From Treponema sp. UBA4232 (GTDB taxonomy: Bacteria; Spirochaetota; Spirochaetia; Treponematales; Treponemataceae): a stretch of 6,933 bases of DNA. The DNA is taken from NCBI GenBank assembly GCA_002396325.1, contig DGXM01000203.1:1-6933 (forward strand). Reading direction: 5' to 3'. Below are positions 6,722-6,933 of this stretch, in pieces. Within the stretch, counting starts at the first letter, position 1. The number at the start of each line of letters is the position of its first letter. The translations under genes and the position numbers were made by a program. The notes under the pieces were generated by a model. It did no database searches. It worked only from the letters and a program-made list of their open reading frames with translations, and was not told the DNA's origin.

Positions 6722-6795
6722 CCTCTCCAACAACTTAAGCTTTGACAAAATGCCGACACTGCGTATTAAAAGGCAGTTTTGTAAATGACTAGATT

Positions 6796-6824
6796 ATTAT
6801 AGCACATGAGTGAAATTATTACCA
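6796..6824 (-). promoter_or_regulatory. Extended -10 promoter of the second cyclase
   Basis: The - strand reads TGC followed by a perfect TATAAT (complement of 6796-6804). At 17-nt spacing the -35 position reads TGGTAA (complement of 6819-6824), only 3 of 6, so the promoter depends mainly on its extended -10. The predicted start is near 6789, giving a leader of about 93 nt. That leader also holds a 5-bp hairpin, ACTGC with GCAGT (6758-6762 and 6773-6777). Confidence 0.6.
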
Positions 6825-6835
6825 GTTTTTTTTCC

Positions 6836-6854
6836 ATTCGTAATTCGTAATTCC
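6836..6854. repeat. Short tandem repeat of a 7-bp unit
   Basis: ATTCGTA occurs at 6836-6842 and 6843-6849, followed by a partial unit ATTC at 6850. It lies between the upstream terminator and the cyclase promoter. No function can be assigned. Confidence 0.5.
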
Positions 6855-6865
6855 AAATCGGAATC

Positions 6866-6911
6866 AAAAAAAATGCCGTACGGAATTGACCCATGACAAA
6901 TCCGTGCGGCA
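6866..6911 (-). terminator. Terminator of a - strand gene beyond the right edge
   Basis: An inverted repeat pairs TGCCG..ACGGA (6874-6884) with TCCGTGCGGCA (6901-6911). On the - strand it has one internal C-A mismatch, a loop of about 10-16 nt, and is followed by eight T (complement of 6866-6873). It reads as a rho-independent terminator for a - strand transcript entering from the right. On the + strand the mismatch becomes a G-U pair, but no T-run follows. No coding sequence is visible in 6912-6933. Confidence 0.65.
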
Positions 6912-6933
6912 ATCACCAACACTCGACGCAGAG

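Noticed and set aside
6697..6759. Extension of the second cyclase to a GTG at 6759
   Set aside because: The extra 21 residues have no match in the paralog, whose first residue aligns with the ATG at 6694-6696.

Overview
The window looks like a spirochaete chromosome, most likely a Treponema or close relative. This is inferred from protein style: 7TM-PAS-class III cyclase fusions and a small membrane protein beside lspA. No marker gene proves it. All six genes look intact, and no rRNA, tRNA, CRISPR array, phage gene or transposase gene was found.

Layout. Positions 1-183 hold a cluster of hairpin-forming dispersed repeats. A sigma70-type promoter (236-264) then drives a membrane-bound adenylate cyclase on the + strand (306-2012). 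On the - strand, a four-gene cluster runs from 4872 down to 2000: a membrane protein with a degenerate alpha/beta-hydrolase-like domain (3793-4872), a Nif3/YbgI dinuclear-metal protein (3024-3791), lipoprotein signal peptidase lspA (2408-3007) and a small two-helix membrane protein (2000-2395). Gaps of 1, 16 and 12 bp suggest one operon. Its promoter (4880-4908) places the transcription start at or one base before the ATG, which predicts a leaderless mRNA. The operon meets the first cyclase tail to tail with a 13-bp overlap of coding ends.

To the right, a second adenylate cyclase (4987-6696, - strand) is a full-length paralog of the first. It has its own extended -10 promoter (6796-6804), a leader of about 93 nt with a hairpin covering part of its ribosome binding site, and a probable terminator (4918-4947) just before the operon promoter. 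At the right edge a hairpin plus U-tract (6866-6911) probably ends a - strand gene that lies outside the window.

How the genes fit together. The two cyclases face inward around the operon. Over residues 341-540 they are about 80% identical (hand count, 161/200), with every catalytic residue kept, while their membrane and PAS sensor halves have diverged strongly. They look like two inputs feeding one cAMP output. No cAMP effector is encoded here. The operon joins a housekeeping envelope function (LspA) to a conserved metal protein and two unassigned membrane proteins. A functional link between the operon and the cyclases is not shown by the sequence.
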